Origin: Pseudomonas sp. AB6
GTDB taxonomy: Bacteria; Pseudomonadota; Gammaproteobacteria; Pseudomonadales; Pseudomonadaceae
Assembly (NCBI RefSeq): GCF_034314105.1
Contig: NZ_JAVIWJ010000001.1
Span: 4,386,001-4,450,000, forward strand
DNA length: 64,000 bases
Reading direction: 5' to 3'
Position numbers and translations under genes: made by a program. Position 1 is the first letter of the stretch, and each line of letters opens with the position of its first letter. The notes under the pieces were generated by a model. The model did no database searches. It saw only the letters and a program-made list of their open reading frames with translations, and was not told the origin of the DNA. Shown one piece after another: positions 1 to 9,351 of the stretch.

Positions 1-1
1 C

Positions 2-1006
2 TGGTCGGACTACATTGCACCGGACACCATCGCCCAGTTTGAAAAAGAGTCGGGTATCAAAGTCGTCTATGACGTTTTTGACAGCAACGAAACTCTGGAA
101 GCCAAGTTGCTGGCTGGTAAATCCGGGTACGACATCGTGGTGCCGTCCAACAACTTCCTGGCAAAGCAGATCAAGGCTGGCGTCTATTTGGAACTGGACA
201 AGTCCAAGCTGCCAAACTGGAAAAATCTTAACCAGAGTCTGCTAAGCACGGTCGGAAAAGCTAGCGACCCGGGTAATAAGCATGCGTTCCCGTACATGTG
301 GGGTTCGATCGGGATTGGTTACAACGCCGAGAAAGTCAAAGCCGCATTGGGCGCAGACGCACCGGTGAATTCATGGGACCTAGTGTTCAAGCCCGAGAAC
401 GCAGCCAAGCTCAAGGACTGTGGTATCAGCTTCCTCGACTCACCGACCGAGATGATGCCGATTGCCCTGCATTACTTGGGTTTCGCGACCAACACCCAAG
501 ACAAGGACCAGATCAAGAAGGCTGAACAGCTGTTCCTTAAAATTCGTCCGTCAGTGGCGTACTTTCACTCCTCCAAATACATCTCCGACCTGGCCAACGG
601 CAACATCTGCGTAGCGGTCGGTTATTCGGGTGACGTGTATCAGGCCAAAGCCCGTGCTGCTGAAGCCGGCGACAAGGTCAAGGTCAGCTACTCGATTCCG
701 AAAGAAGGCGCTGGCAGCTTTTACGATATGGTTGCCATCCCTAAAGACGCCGAGAACGTTGAAGGGGCTTACAAATTCATGAACTTCATCATGAAGCCGG
801 AAATCATGGCGGCCATCACCAACAGCGTGCACTTCCCGAACGGCAACGCGGCGGCTACAGCCTTGGTTGATAAAGACATTACTAGCGACCCAGGCGTTTA
901 TCCACCGGCTGAGATCCAGGCAAAACTGTATGCCATCAGCGATTTGCCAGCACCCACGCTGCGCTTGCTGACACGCAGCTGGACCACCATCAAATCCGGT
1001 AAATAA
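2..1006 (+). CDS. spuD: Polyamine ABC transporter substrate-binding protein, 5' end outside the window (SpuD-like)
   Basis: Partial gene; 334 codons and the stop are visible. The reading frame is open from base 2 and begins inside the conserved N-terminal motif WSDYIAPDT, so only the signal peptide and the first few mature residues are missing. The sequence is a PotF/SpuD-type periplasmic polyamine binder: DVFDSNETLEAKLLAGKSGYD near the start, SSKYISDLANGNICVAVGYSGD in the middle and the tail LLTRSWTTIKSGK are family hallmarks. It delivers putrescine or spermidine to the permease encoded downstream. It is followed by a paralogue (about 60% alike by eye) and the ATPase and permease genes in the order spuD-spuE-spuF-spuG-spuH known from P. 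aeruginosa. SpuD (putrescine) rather than SpuE (spermidine) is inferred from position, not from ligand residues. Confidence 0.9.
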   Translation, partial: WSDYIAPDTIAQFEKESGIKVVYDVFDSNETLEAKLLAGKSGYDIVVPSNNFLAKQIKAGVYLELDKSKLPNWKNLNQSLLSTVGKASDPGNKHAFPYMWGSIGIGYNAEKVKAALGADAPVNSWDLVFKPENAAKLKDCGISFLDSPTEMMPIALHYLGFATNTQDKDQIKKAEQLFLKIRPSVAYFHSSKYISDLANGNICVAVGYSGDVYQAKARAAEAGDKVKVSYSIPKEGAGSFYDMVAIPKDAENVEGAYKFMNFIMKPEIMAAITNSVHFPNGNAAATALVDKDITSDPGVYPPAEIQAKLYAISDLPAPTLRLLTRSWTTIKSGK

Positions 1007-1014
1007 CGGCTTTC

Positions 1015-1084
1015 TGCAGGTGCTAACTTGTTGGCGGGGCGGTATGCGCGACAATCCGCTTCGCCAACAAGTTGGCTACTACAG
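1015..1084. repeat. Extragenic inverted repeat, family A copy 1
   Basis: Imperfect palindrome between spuD and spuE. The left arm reads GCTAACTTGTTGGCGGGGC and the right arm GCTTCGCCAACAAGTTGGC, flanked by CTGCAGG and CTACAG. Five more copies with the same arms lie in this window, all between genes. It may form a hairpin in the spu mRNA and lower expression of genes downstream of spuD. Confidence 0.8.
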
Positions 1085-1119
1085 ATCTCGGGCAAAGGCC
1101 TAACAATAAGGACCACCCC

Positions 1120-2214
1120 ATGCGCATTTCTTTATTTCGTAAAACCATGCTGGCGGGAGCAAGCCTGGCCTTGGCGGTCAGCGCTTATGCGGCACCTACT
1201 GTGCATATTTATAATTGGTCGGATTACATTGGCGAAACTACGCTGGTGGATTTTGAAGCGGCTACTCATATCAAACCGGTGTACGACGTTTTCGATTCCA
1301 ACGAGACCCTCGAAGGCAAATTGCTCGCGGGGCATACCGGGTACGACGTGGTCGTGCCGTCTAATCATTTTTTAGGCAAGCAGATTAAAGCGGGTGCCTT
1401 TCAGAAGCTCGACAAATCCAAGTTGTCCAACTATGCAAATCTCGACCCGGCGCTGCTCAAACGTTTGCAAAAGAACGATCCGGGTAATCAATACGCTGTG
1501 CCTTATCTGTGGGGCACCAACGGCATCGGCTACAACGTCGATAAAGTGAAAGCGGTGCTTGGTGTCGATAAAATCGATTCTTGGGCCATGCTGTTCGAGC
1601 CGGAAAACATCAAGAAACTGTCAAAGTGCGGCGTCGCTTTTCTCGACTCGGCTGATGAAATGATTCCCGCAGTGCTCAACTACATGGGCCTGAAACCGAA
1701 CAGTGAAGACCCTAAGGATTACGCCAAAGCTGAGGCGAAATTGCTGGCGGTGCGGCCGTATATAACCTATTTCAACTCGTCGAAATACATCACTGATCTT
1801 GCTAACGGGAACATCTGCGTCGCAGCCGGTTTTTCCGGTGATGTTTTCCAGGCGCGGGCCCGTGCAGCCGAAGCCGGTAGGGGTGTGAAAATTGCGTATG
1901 CGATTCCCAAAGAGGGCGGCAATCTGTGGTTTGACATGCTCGCGATACCCAGCGACGCGCCTAATGTCAAAGAGGCCCATGCGTTTATCAACTATTTGCT
2001 GAAACCTGAGGTGATCGCCCAGGTCAGCGACACCGTCGGTTATGCCAACCCGAACCCAAAGGCTGACAAGCTGATGGATCAAAAGGTACGGACCGATGCT
2101 GCGGTTTACCCACCGCAAGAGGTGCTGGACAAGCTCTACGTCAGTGCTGAATTGCCACCTAAGGTGCAACGATTGATGACCCGCAGCTGGACCAAGGTCA
2201 AGTCGGGCAAATAA
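1120..2214 (+). CDS. spuE: Polyamine ABC transporter substrate-binding protein (SpuE-like)
   Basis: 364-aa periplasmic binding protein. The ATG at 1120 is chosen because it starts a clean signal peptide (MRISLFRKTMLAGASLALAV, cleavage after AYA) right before the mature start APTVHIYNWSDYIGE; an upstream in-frame start adds only non-conserved residues. Conserved PotF-family blocks follow: VYDVFDSNETLEGKLLAG, GYDVVVPSNHFLGKQI, SSKYITDLANGNICVAAGFSGD and the end MTRSWTKVKSGK. It pairs with SpuFGH to import polyamines, probably spermidine by analogy with P. aeruginosa SpuE. It is a tandem paralogue of the preceding gene, separated from it by a 113-bp spacer holding a palindromic repeat. Confidence 0.93.
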   Translation: MRISLFRKTMLAGASLALAVSAYAAPTVHIYNWSDYIGETTLVDFEAATHIKPVYDVFDSNETLEGKLLAGHTGYDVVVPSNHFLGKQIKAGAFQKLDKSKLSNYANLDPALLKRLQKNDPGNQYAVPYLWGTNGIGYNVDKVKAVLGVDKIDSWAMLFEPENIKKLSKCGVAFLDSADEMIPAVLNYMGLKPNSEDPKDYAKAEAKLLAVRPYITYFNSSKYITDLANGNICVAAGFSGDVFQARARAAEAGRGVKIAYAIPKEGGNLWFDMLAIPSDAPNVKEAHAFINYLLKPEVIAQVSDTVGYANPNPKADKLMDQKVRTDAAVYPPQEVLDKLYVSAELPPKVQRLMTRSWTKVKSGK

Positions 2215-2220
2215 AAAATC

Positions 2221-2260
2221 CGGGCCCGGCTGTATTGGTCGGGCTGAAAATTTTGTTGGG
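2221..2260 (+). terminator. Possible attenuator hairpin between spuE and spuF
   Basis: GCCCGGC and GTCGGGC can pair around a 7-base loop, followed by TGAAAATTTTG, just after the spuE stop. The stem is short and the T tract interrupted, so partial termination or mRNA processing is more likely than a full stop; it would let binding proteins outnumber the permease parts. Confidence 0.35.
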
Positions 2261-2271
2261 AGTTCCACCAC

Positions 2272-3414
2272 ATGGCAGTTGCCTCCGGCGCCTATAAGAA
2301 AGCCCTCGAGGGTGATCAGCAACCTAAACAGGTGCTGGTCAAAATCGACCGGGTCACGAAGAAGTTCGACGAGACGATTGCCGTGGACGATGTGTCCCTG
2401 CAGATCAACAAGGGCGAAATTTTTGCGTTGCTCGGGGGATCTGGTTCAGGAAAATCTACTTTACTTCGTATGCTTGCGGGCTTCGAGCGACCCACCGAGG
2501 GGCGAATTTACCTCGACGGCGTCGACATTACCGATATGCCGCCTTACGAGCGGCCGATCAACATGATGTTTCAGTCCTACGCACTGTTCCCGCATATGAC
2601 TGTGGCGCAGAACATCGCCTTCGGTTTGAAGCAAGACAAAATTTCCAGTCAGGAAATAGACGCCCGTGTCGCGGAAATGCTCAAGCTGGTGCAGATGAGC
2701 GAATACGCCAAGCGTAAACCGCATCAACTGTCAGGCGGCCAGCGGCAGCGGGTGGCCTTGGCGCGCTCGTTGGCGAAAAAACCGAAGTTGCTGCTCCTCG
2801 ATGAACCGATGGGCGCACTGGATAAAAAGCTGCGTTCGCACATGCAGCTCGAATTGGTGGAAATCATCGAGCGCGTCGGCGTGACCTGCATCATGGTGAC
2901 CCACGATCAGGAAGAGGCCATGACCATGGCCCAGCGCATTGCGATCATGCATTTGGGCTGGATTGCGCAGATTGGCAGCCCGATCGACATCTACGAAACC
3001 CCCACCAGCCGTTTGGTCTGTGAATTCATCGGCAACGTGAATTTGTTCGAAGGCGAGGTGATCGAAGACGCCGAAGGCCATGCGCTGATCTCAAGCCCGG
3101 AACTGGAACGCAATATCTACGTCGGCCATGGCATCAGTACGTCCGTGGAGGACAAGCGCATCACCTACGCGATTCGTCCCGAAAAACTGTTGGTTACGAC
3201 CGAGATGCCGACCTGCGAGCACAACTGGTCTCGGGGCAAAGTCCATGACATCGCTTACTTAGGTGGGCATTCGGTGTTCTACGTGCAACTGCCTTGCGGC
3301 AAGCTGGTTCAGTCGTTCGTGGCCAATGCCGAGCGCCGTGGTGCACGACCGACTTGGGATGACGAAGTGTATGTCTGGTGGGAAGACGACAGTGGCGTGG
3401 TGCTGCGCTCATGA
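2272..3414 (+). CDS. spuF: Polyamine ABC transporter ATP-binding protein
   Basis: 380-aa cytoplasmic ATPase that powers polyamine uptake through SpuG-SpuH. Walker A GGSGSGKST is at about residues 55-63, the Q-loop at MMFQSYALFPHMT, the signature LSGGQRQR at 153-160, Walker B LLLLDEP at 173-179 and the switch His in VTHDQEEAM. The C-terminal ~120 residues (IRPEKLLV and following) form a TOBE-type regulatory domain as in PotA/PotG. The ATG at 2272 is preceded by GGGAG. The stop overlaps the start of the next gene (ATGA), showing translational coupling. Confidence 0.95.
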   Translation: MAVASGAYKKALEGDQQPKQVLVKIDRVTKKFDETIAVDDVSLQINKGEIFALLGGSGSGKSTLLRMLAGFERPTEGRIYLDGVDITDMPPYERPINMMFQSYALFPHMTVAQNIAFGLKQDKISSQEIDARVAEMLKLVQMSEYAKRKPHQLSGGQRQRVALARSLAKKPKLLLLDEPMGALDKKLRSHMQLELVEIIERVGVTCIMVTHDQEEAMTMAQRIAIMHLGWIAQIGSPIDIYETPTSRLVCEFIGNVNLFEGEVIEDAEGHALISSPELERNIYVGHGISTSVEDKRITYAIRPEKLLVTTEMPTCEHNWSRGKVHDIAYLGGHSVFYVQLPCGKLVQSFVANAERRGARPTWDDEVYVWWEDDSGVVLRS

Positions 3415-4331
3415 AAAATCAGAAATTTCAGCGCGCACTGACTCGAATAATTCCCGGTGGCCGGCAGATGGTCATTGGGGTGCCCTTTATTTGGATGTTT
3501 TTGTTTTTCATGCTGCCTTTCATCATCGTGCTGAAAATCAGCTTCGCTGAAGCAGACGTAGCCATCCCGCCATACACCGAGATTTTCAGCTTCGTTGAAC
3601 AGAAGTTCTCGATGATCCTGAACTTCGGTAACTACGCGTTGCTCGGCAACGACGAGTTGTACATCGCCGCGTACCTGGGCTCGCTGAAGATGGCCTTTTT
3701 CAGCACGCTGCTGTGCTTGTTGATTGGCTATCCCATGGCCTACGGTATCGCCACGGCGAAAAAAGAAAGCCAGACCGTTTTGCTGCTGTTGATCATGATG
3801 CCGACGTGGACCGCGATCCTTATTAGGGTCTATGCGTGGATGGGCATCCTCAGCAATAACGGGCTTTTGAACTCATTCCTGATGTGGTTGGGCGTGATCA
3901 ATGAACCCCTACACATCCTCAACACCAATGTGGCGGTGTATATCGGCGTGGTCTATTCGTACCTGCCGTTCATGATTTTGCCGTTGTTCGCGAACTTGGT
4001 GAAGCACGATCAGAGCTTGCTGGAGGCCGCGTCCGATTTGGGTTCCAGTACGTTTAACAGCTTCTGGAAGATCACTGTGCCGCTTTCTAAAAACGGCATC
4101 ATCGCCGGCTGCATGCTGGTGTTTATTCCCGTGGTCGGCGAGTTTGTGATCCCGGAACTGCTCGGTGGCCCCGAGACGTTGATGATTGGTCGAATACTCT
4201 GGCAAGAATTCTTTAACAACCGTGACTGGCCGGTGGCGTCAGCGTTGGCGGTGGTTATGTTGGCGGTATTGATTGTGCCGATAATCTTGTTCAACCGCAG
4301 TCAGGCTAAAGAACTGGAGGCGAAAGCATGA
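3411..4331 (+). CDS. spuG: Polyamine ABC transporter permease, PotH/SpuG type
   Basis: 306-aa inner-membrane permease with about six hydrophobic segments, the first being VPFIWMFLFFMLPFIIVL. The EAA loop that docks to the ATPase is visible as LLEAASDLGSSTFNSFWKI. The start at 3411 overlaps the stop of spuF by four bases (ATGA); a longer in-frame start at 3378 lies inside spuF and adds unrelated residues. The gene ends in another ATGA overlap with spuH. With SpuH it makes the heterodimeric channel of the polyamine importer. Confidence 0.93.
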   Translation: MKNQKFQRALTRIIPGGRQMVIGVPFIWMFLFFMLPFIIVLKISFAEADVAIPPYTEIFSFVEQKFSMILNFGNYALLGNDELYIAAYLGSLKMAFFSTLLCLLIGYPMAYGIATAKKESQTVLLLLIMMPTWTAILIRVYAWMGILSNNGLLNSFLMWLGVINEPLHILNTNVAVYIGVVYSYLPFMILPLFANLVKHDQSLLEAASDLGSSTFNSFWKITVPLSKNGIIAGCMLVFIPVVGEFVIPELLGGPETLMIGRILWQEFFNNRDWPVASALAVVMLAVLIVPIILFNRSQAKELEAKA

Positions 4332-5227
4332 AGGCTTTCAGGTTCTCAAACGTGATGCTGGTACTTGGGCTGGTATTTATTTATGCGCCCATGGTCATCT
4401 TGGTTATTTACTCCTTCAACGCCTCCAAGCTGGTGACGGTGTGGGGCGGATGGTCGATCAATTGGTACGTCGGACTGCTGGACAACACGCAACTGATGGG
4501 AGCGGTGGCGCGTTCGCTGGAAATCGCCTGCTATACGTCGGTCGCCGCTGTGGCGTTGGGGACAATGGCGGCGTTCGTGCTGACCCGCATCGCGCACTTC
4601 AAAGGCCGCACCCTGTTTGGTGGGCTGGCAACCGCGCCGTTGGTAATGCCGGAAGTGATCACCGGTCTGTCACTGTTGCTGTTGTTTGTGTTCATGGCGC
4701 AATTGATCGGTTGGCCGCAAGAGCGCGGCATCGTCACGATCTGGATTGCCCACACCACGTTCTGTTCTGCTTATGTATCAGTGGTAGTTTCGGCACGCTT
4801 ACGTGAGCTGGACATGTCCATCGAAGAAGCAGCCATGGACCTTGGCGCGCGACCGTGGAAGGTGTTCTTCCAGATCACGATTCCAATGATCGCACCGTCG
4901 CTGGCAGCGGGCGCCATGATGTCGTTTGCCCTTTCGCTGGATGACTTGGTACTTGCAAGTTTTGTCTCTGGCCCGGGTTCAACCACCCTGCCGATGGAAG
5001 TATTCTCGGCCGTGCGCTTAGGGGTTAAACCGGAAATCAACGCAATTGCCAGTTTGATCCTGTTGGCAGTGTCGATTGCAACGTTCATGGTCTGGTTCTT
5101 TAGCCGTAGAGCTGAAGACTCGCGTAAGCGAGCCATCCAATTGGCCGTCGACGAAGCCGCAGCCGAGTCATGGAAACAACCCGACCCACGTCGCGCTCCT
5201 ATGCCCAAGGCCGTGGAGCCAGCGTAG
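4328..5227 (+). CDS. spuH: Polyamine ABC transporter permease, PotI/SpuH type
   Basis: 299-aa permease, second membrane subunit of the polyamine importer. About six membrane segments; EAA loop IEEAAMDLGARPWKVFFQI; family motif MMSFALSLDDLVLASFVSGPG. The hydrophilic tail (RKRAIQLAVDEAAAESWKQ and a Pro-rich end) is cytoplasmic. Last gene of the spu run; it is followed by a palindromic repeat and then the convergent hacB gene. Confidence 0.93.
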   Translation: MKAFRFSNVMLVLGLVFIYAPMVILVIYSFNASKLVTVWGGWSINWYVGLLDNTQLMGAVARSLEIACYTSVAAVALGTMAAFVLTRIAHFKGRTLFGGLATAPLVMPEVITGLSLLLLFVFMAQLIGWPQERGIVTIWIAHTTFCSAYVSVVVSARLRELDMSIEEAAMDLGARPWKVFFQITIPMIAPSLAAGAMMSFALSLDDLVLASFVSGPGSTTLPMEVFSAVRLGVKPEINAIASLILLAVSIATFMVWFFSRRAEDSRKRAIQLAVDEAAAESWKQPDPRRAPMPKAVEPA

Positions 5228-5250
5228 GCCAGAGGTTTGCGGCATATCAT

Positions 5251-5330
5251 CTGTAGAACCAACTTGTTGGCGAAGCGTGGTACCAGACACACCGCATCAA
5301 GCCTCTCGCCAACAAGACCGTATCTACAGG
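5251..5330. repeat. Extragenic inverted repeat, family A copy 2
   Basis: Sits between the convergent genes spuH and hacB. Outer ends are CTGTAG and CTACAG; arms are CCAACTTGTTGGCGAAGC and CTCGCCAACAAG; the inner spacer contains CAGACACACCGC, also found in other copies. It may act as a shared transcription stop. Confidence 0.8.
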
Positions 5331-5334
5331 GATT

Positions 5335-7746
5335 TTATCTAGCTGGCACCAACCTCAAAATTTCCTTGGTACTCGCCGCCACATCTGCCTCGTCAAAATG
5401 CTGCGGCACGTATCCGCCTTCGACATAGGTCTTGGCCTGATCCGAATAGTGCTTATCAAATAGCACGCCGCTTTGTCCAACCGGGTTGATCCCCAAGCTG
5501 TGGGCCGGATCGGCGAAATCAATCAAGCGCCGTGTCGATGGCCCGTAGATCACTCGCCATGGCGCTTGACTGATACGCGCAGACAGGTTGTTTGGCACCT
5601 CATGAGTACCTGGCGCCGGGAACGGGCCGACGTTGAATAGCTTATCCAACGGCTTTTGCATGCCCAGCGGGTGTTCGTGGGTCAAGGTGTGAGCTTTACC
5701 CCACTGCCAATCAAACGCGTTGTCGCCATACACGGCTCTGAGGTGCGAAACGCTCTCGTGCCATGCTTGCTTAACGATGTCGGCGCGGGATTCTTTGACC
5801 GGTGTATTGCGGTTGTCCCACCACGGCGAATCGGCGTCGGCGGCCAATCTTGGCAGGGCAGCATCAATCACTCGCGTTGCTAGCAGCGAATCGAAAAAGC
5901 CATCGCCCAACTCGTCGCGCATTGTGGCGTTGATCAGGTCATAGACGAACTCGTTGAACAGCGTGGCGCCTACCGAATCCAGCGAATAGTCGCCCTTCCA
6001 GCTTGCCAACCGCTCTACCAGAGCCCGTTCTTCAGGATCGGTCACCGCGCTGCGCAACACCGGGATCAGGGGTTTTAACACACGTCCGGCATACGCCGTC
6101 TGCGTACCGAGTTGCAGCTTTTTACTGTTCTGCAGATCCCATTTCACCGCTGGATCACTCAATTGCCTATTCAACTGTTGGCCCCGATCGGGGAGATTGT
6201 AATAACCGGGAATTTCCATTCCGGTCGGTGATAAGGGTTGAGCGTTGGCCGACACGATATAGCCCCGTGCCGGATTTTCTTCCTGTGGGTTGGCGCTGAA
6301 CGGATAGAAACCGCCCTTGTCAGCCTCGGCGGTGCCCCCGTCGAGAATAAACGTGGGATTGACCCCCTCGGGGCGAATCGGCAATTGCGCGGCGGCCCAC
6401 CAGCCGATGTCGCCGTTGGCGTTGGCCCAGACGATGTTCAGCCCTGGCGATTGAATCTTCTGTGCCGCCGTGCGCATTTTGCTCAAGGTGTCAGCGCGAT
6501 TGGCCTCGTAGAAACCTTCTATGATCGGGTTTTCGGATTCCAGAAATGACCACCACATAGCAATCGGCGTCGGGCCCGTCAACGCACCCAGCGCATCGTT
6601 AACGATCGGGCCGTGGGGTGAGCGCCGCAGATCCAGGGTTATTGCCGGCAAACCCTTGATCAGAATCTGCTGCTGGCTGTGGGTCATGTCGACCCAGCCA
6701 CCGTGATACCACACCTGATTAGGGTTACCGGGATTGACCCGCTCGGCGATCAGGTCAACGTCGTCGTTCTGAAACATGGTCAGACTCCAGCCGAAGTCAC
6801 GGTTGTGCCCCAGCGCCGCAAACGGGTCCAGCGGCTGATGATGCCCATACAGTTCGAAGCCGGGTGCCGACAGGTGCGCCTCGTACCACACCGACGGCAC
6901 CGAGAAACGAATGTGCGGATCACCCGCCAGCAGCGGCTTGCCACTTTTGGTCCGACTGCCGGAAATTACCCAGGCATTACTGCCTTCAAACTGCGGCAGC
7001 CCGGCGTCTTCCAGCGCGCGTTGGCTGAGTTGAGCCAGGGCGTCCAAACCTTTCCAGTCAGCGCTGACGAGTGCCGGTGATGGGCCTTGAGTCTGGCCAA
7101 ACGCGCCCTTGGGCTGCCAAGCCAAATCAAAAATGCTCAAATACTCCGGCCCTAACTCATCGCGGATGTAGGTCAACAATGGTTCGGTGCGAAACGCGGC
7201 GGCAAAGCTGTAGGCCATATAGCCGACGACGCTCAAGGTGTCGGCGACAGTAAAGGGTCTTTTTTTGATGCCCAATACATCGAACTCGATGGGGCTGGAG
7301 TGTGTGTCTTGATACTGGTTGATGCCATCCAGGTAGGCTTCAAGGGCTTGCCATGACGGCGCCTGCTTGTCCTGCTGCGCGACAATGGCGTCGGCGCGCT
7401 CGCGAATCCTCAGGCTGCGGAACAGTTTATCTGTGCTCACCAGTTTAACGCCCAGCACTTCGGATAATTCGCCACGGGATAGGCGTCGCATCATTTCCAT
7501 CTGAAACAGTCGATCTTGAGCCTGCGCATAACCTAGAGCGCGATACATATCCGTCTCGTTTTCAGCGTTGATATGCGGCACACCACGTTCGTCATAACGC
7601 ACGGTGACTGGCGCTTGCAGGTGCTTGAGCGACATCTCGCCCTGACGCGTCGGTTGCTTGCTGTTGACGTACCAAAAACCTCCGCCAGCGAGGATGACAA
7701 TGACGACGGCGAGAAGAAGGGCGAGAAAGGTTAGGCCGCGTTTCAT
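5335..7746 (-). CDS. hacB: Penicillin-acylase-family acyl-homoserine lactone acylase (HacB/PA0305 type)
   Basis: 803-aa Ntn-hydrolase precursor. One N-terminal membrane/signal segment (residues 4-25, LAGGGFWYVN) is followed by the alpha subunit (MSLKHLQAPVTVRYDERGVPHI, ALGYAQAQDRLFQMEMMRRLSRGELSEV). The self-processing site and catalytic nucleophile lie in EGSNAWVISGSRTKSGKPL, giving a beta-chain Ser near residue 256. Members process themselves and hydrolyse the amide of N-acyl-homoserine lactones or related acyl amides in the periplasm, quenching quorum signals. The assignment to HacB rests on sequence style and on the position right after spuDEFGH, where PA0305 sits in P. aeruginosa. QuiP-type acylases are close relatives, so substrate range is uncertain. 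Confidence 0.85.
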   Translation of the reverse strand: MKRGLTFLALLLAVVIVILAGGGFWYVNSKQPTRQGEMSLKHLQAPVTVRYDERGVPHINAENETDMYRALGYAQAQDRLFQMEMMRRLSRGELSEVLGVKLVSTDKLFRSLRIRERADAIVAQQDKQAPSWQALEAYLDGINQYQDTHSSPIEFDVLGIKKRPFTVADTLSVVGYMAYSFAAAFRTEPLLTYIRDELGPEYLSIFDLAWQPKGAFGQTQGPSPALVSADWKGLDALAQLSQRALEDAGLPQFEGSNAWVISGSRTKSGKPLLAGDPHIRFSVPSVWYEAHLSAPGFELYGHHQPLDPFAALGHNRDFGWSLTMFQNDDVDLIAERVNPGNPNQVWYHGGWVDMTHSQQQILIKGLPAITLDLRRSPHGPIVNDALGALTGPTPIAMWWSFLESENPIIEGFYEANRADTLSKMRTAAQKIQSPGLNIVWANANGDIGWWAAAQLPIRPEGVNPTFILDGGTAEADKGGFYPFSANPQEENPARGYIVSANAQPLSPTGMEIPGYYNLPDRGQQLNRQLSDPAVKWDLQNSKKLQLGTQTAYAGRVLKPLIPVLRSAVTDPEERALVERLASWKGDYSLDSVGATLFNEFVYDLINATMRDELGDGFFDSLLATRVIDAALPRLAADADSPWWDNRNTPVKESRADIVKQAWHESVSHLRAVYGDNAFDWQWGKAHTLTHEHPLGMQKPLDKLFNVGPFPAPGTHEVPNNLSARISQAPWRVIYGPSTRRLIDFADPAHSLGINPVGQSGVLFDKHYSDQAKTYVEGGYVPQHFDEADVAASTKEILRLVPAR

Positions 7747-8047
7747 CTAAAGTCCTGTCATTGATAGGTCTGAATTTGCAGGCTACAGATTTGCTTTGAC
7801 GGTGTGTAGTCAACGGCAGAATGACGGCATATCCACGTCGTAAATAGAGGCCATAAATCAGGTAACACTTTGGCTGAGACTTGGCGGCCAGCCGTTGGCA
7901 TTGGGTTGGGTCTGGTACGTGACGTATTTGGTAGCACAACGGGGTTCGACATAAACGGTACTGACATTTTCGGCAATCAGGATGCGTTTCTTCAATAAAA
8001 GGCATTGGGCAATGAAGTCCATACGTCGTATTTAGGGAGATGCTCCG
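7747..8047. other. Intergenic region between divergent hacB and porin genes
   Basis: 301 bases without a credible gene; short open frames here lack a ribosome site or family features. It must hold both divergent promoters. A single CTGTCATT near 7756 resembles half of a Pho box but has no partner at the expected spacing. The porin's ribosome site GGGAGA is at 8035-8040. Confidence 0.5.
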
Positions 8048-9292
8048 ATGATCAGCAAGTACCAAAGTGGTTTGAATTTTTGCGTATTGGCGTTGGCGGT
8101 GTCCGCCGATGCATTCGCCGGAAGTGTGACCACCGATGGCGCCGATATCGTCGTGAAAACAAAGGGCGGATTGGAAATCGCTACAGACGATGACCAGTTC
8201 AGTTTCCAATTGGGTGGACGGATACAAGCCGACGTCGATCAGTTTGGCGGCACCTACAGCCTAAACGGTAAGACAGCGGACAGTGCCTATTTGCGTCGAG
8301 CACGCTTGGACTTATCAGGAAAGGCCTACGGGGTCTGGGGCTATGACTTCGCTGTGGATTTCAGCAACTCCAATACACCGATCAAAGAAGCATTTGTCAG
8401 CTATCTCGGCTTCGACCCTGTAACGCTTCAAATAGGCCGATTCGACCCCGATTTTGGTCTGGAGAATGCCATCAGTTCCAAGTGGAACACCGCAATCGAG
8501 TCCAGCATGATTTCGGAACTGGCGCCGTGGGCCAGTGATCATGACGAAGGAATGGGCATTCAGGTGCATGGCACGCTGGACAGTTTTTATGGCTCGGCGA
8601 GTATCTTGCGGCCGTCGTCGAACGAGAATGAAAATGGCAAAACACAAAATAACTATAACTTGCGTGCGGTATTCGCGCCGTGGTCCAAGCCTGGAAATGT
8701 TCTTCACTTTGGTATTAATTACGCCTACAACGACGCCGACGAGTCGGACGGACGTATCCGTACTCGCCTAGGCGTTCGTGGCACCTCAGAAAATGGCAAC
8801 GGTCACCGACCAGACCTCGCGCCTAAAGTCGCCGGCGCCTATGACGGCGATGCCGCCATGGGGCTTGAGTTTGCCTACGCTGCCGGTCCGTTTTCAGTCC
8901 AAAGCGAATACGTGCGCAGAACCCTTGAGGCTAAGTCGGAATCGGTGCGGCATGATCGGGATGCGACCGGTTATTACGGCCAGGTCGCCTACACACTGAC
9001 GGGAGAATCCAGAGGTTACAAACTCGACGGTGCAAGCTTCAGTGGCGTCAAACCAGAGAACGCGCAATGGGGCGCGTGGGAAGTGTTCTACCGGTACGAC
9101 CATGCCAACGTGGAAGAGAGCGGCTTCCTCGATAGCGGTGCAAAAGTGCAAACAGTAGGCGTCAATTGGTACGCCAATCAGGCGGTGAAAGTCTCGGCCA
9201 ACTATTTGCGAACCAACACGTCCCATATTTCGAACGAGAACGGCGATAACGACGGCGATGCCCTGAGCTTGCGCTTGCAGTACGTTTTCTAA
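8048..9292 (+). CDS. OprO/OprP-family outer membrane porin
   Basis: 414 aa. Signal peptide 1-24 (cleavage about DAFA/GS). The mature part is rich in alternating beta-strand sequence and has the family pattern FSFQLGGRIQADVDQF, AYLRRARLDLSGKAYG, EAFVSYLG, QIGRFDPDFGLE and the terminal aromatic residue (LRLQYVF) recognised by the BAM machinery. OprO and OprP are phosphate/polyphosphate-selective trimers; family membership is clear but anion selectivity cannot be read off, and no convincing Pho box was found upstream. Ribosome site GGGAGA is 7 bases before the ATG. Confidence 0.85.
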   Translation: MISKYQSGLNFCVLALAVSADAFAGSVTTDGADIVVKTKGGLEIATDDDQFSFQLGGRIQADVDQFGGTYSLNGKTADSAYLRRARLDLSGKAYGVWGYDFAVDFSNSNTPIKEAFVSYLGFDPVTLQIGRFDPDFGLENAISSKWNTAIESSMISELAPWASDHDEGMGIQVHGTLDSFYGSASILRPSSNENENGKTQNNYNLRAVFAPWSKPGNVLHFGINYAYNDADESDGRIRTRLGVRGTSENGNGHRPDLAPKVAGAYDGDAAMGLEFAYAAGPFSVQSEYVRRTLEAKSESVRHDRDATGYYGQVAYTLTGESRGYKLDGASFSGVKPENAQWGAWEVFYRYDHANVEESGFLDSGAKVQTVGVNWYANQAVKVSANYLRTNTSHISNENGDNDGDALSLRLQYVF

Positions 9293-9308
9293 GGGATGAT
9301 GGCATCTG

Positions 9309-9335
9309 ATCCCCGCTTTGGCGGGGACTTCTAAT
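9309..9335 (+). terminator. Hairpin after the porin gene
   Basis: CCCCGC, TTTG loop, GCGGGG at 9311-9326, followed by a weak T run (ACTTCT). Probably terminates or attenuates porin transcription before the next gene. Confidence 0.5.
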
Positions 9336-9351
9336 CGTAAAGGGGCCCACT

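Noticed and set aside
7752..7770. Pho box upstream of the OprO/P-like porin
   Set aside because: Only one CTGTCATT half-site near the hacB start; no second half at the expected spacing and it is far from the porin start.
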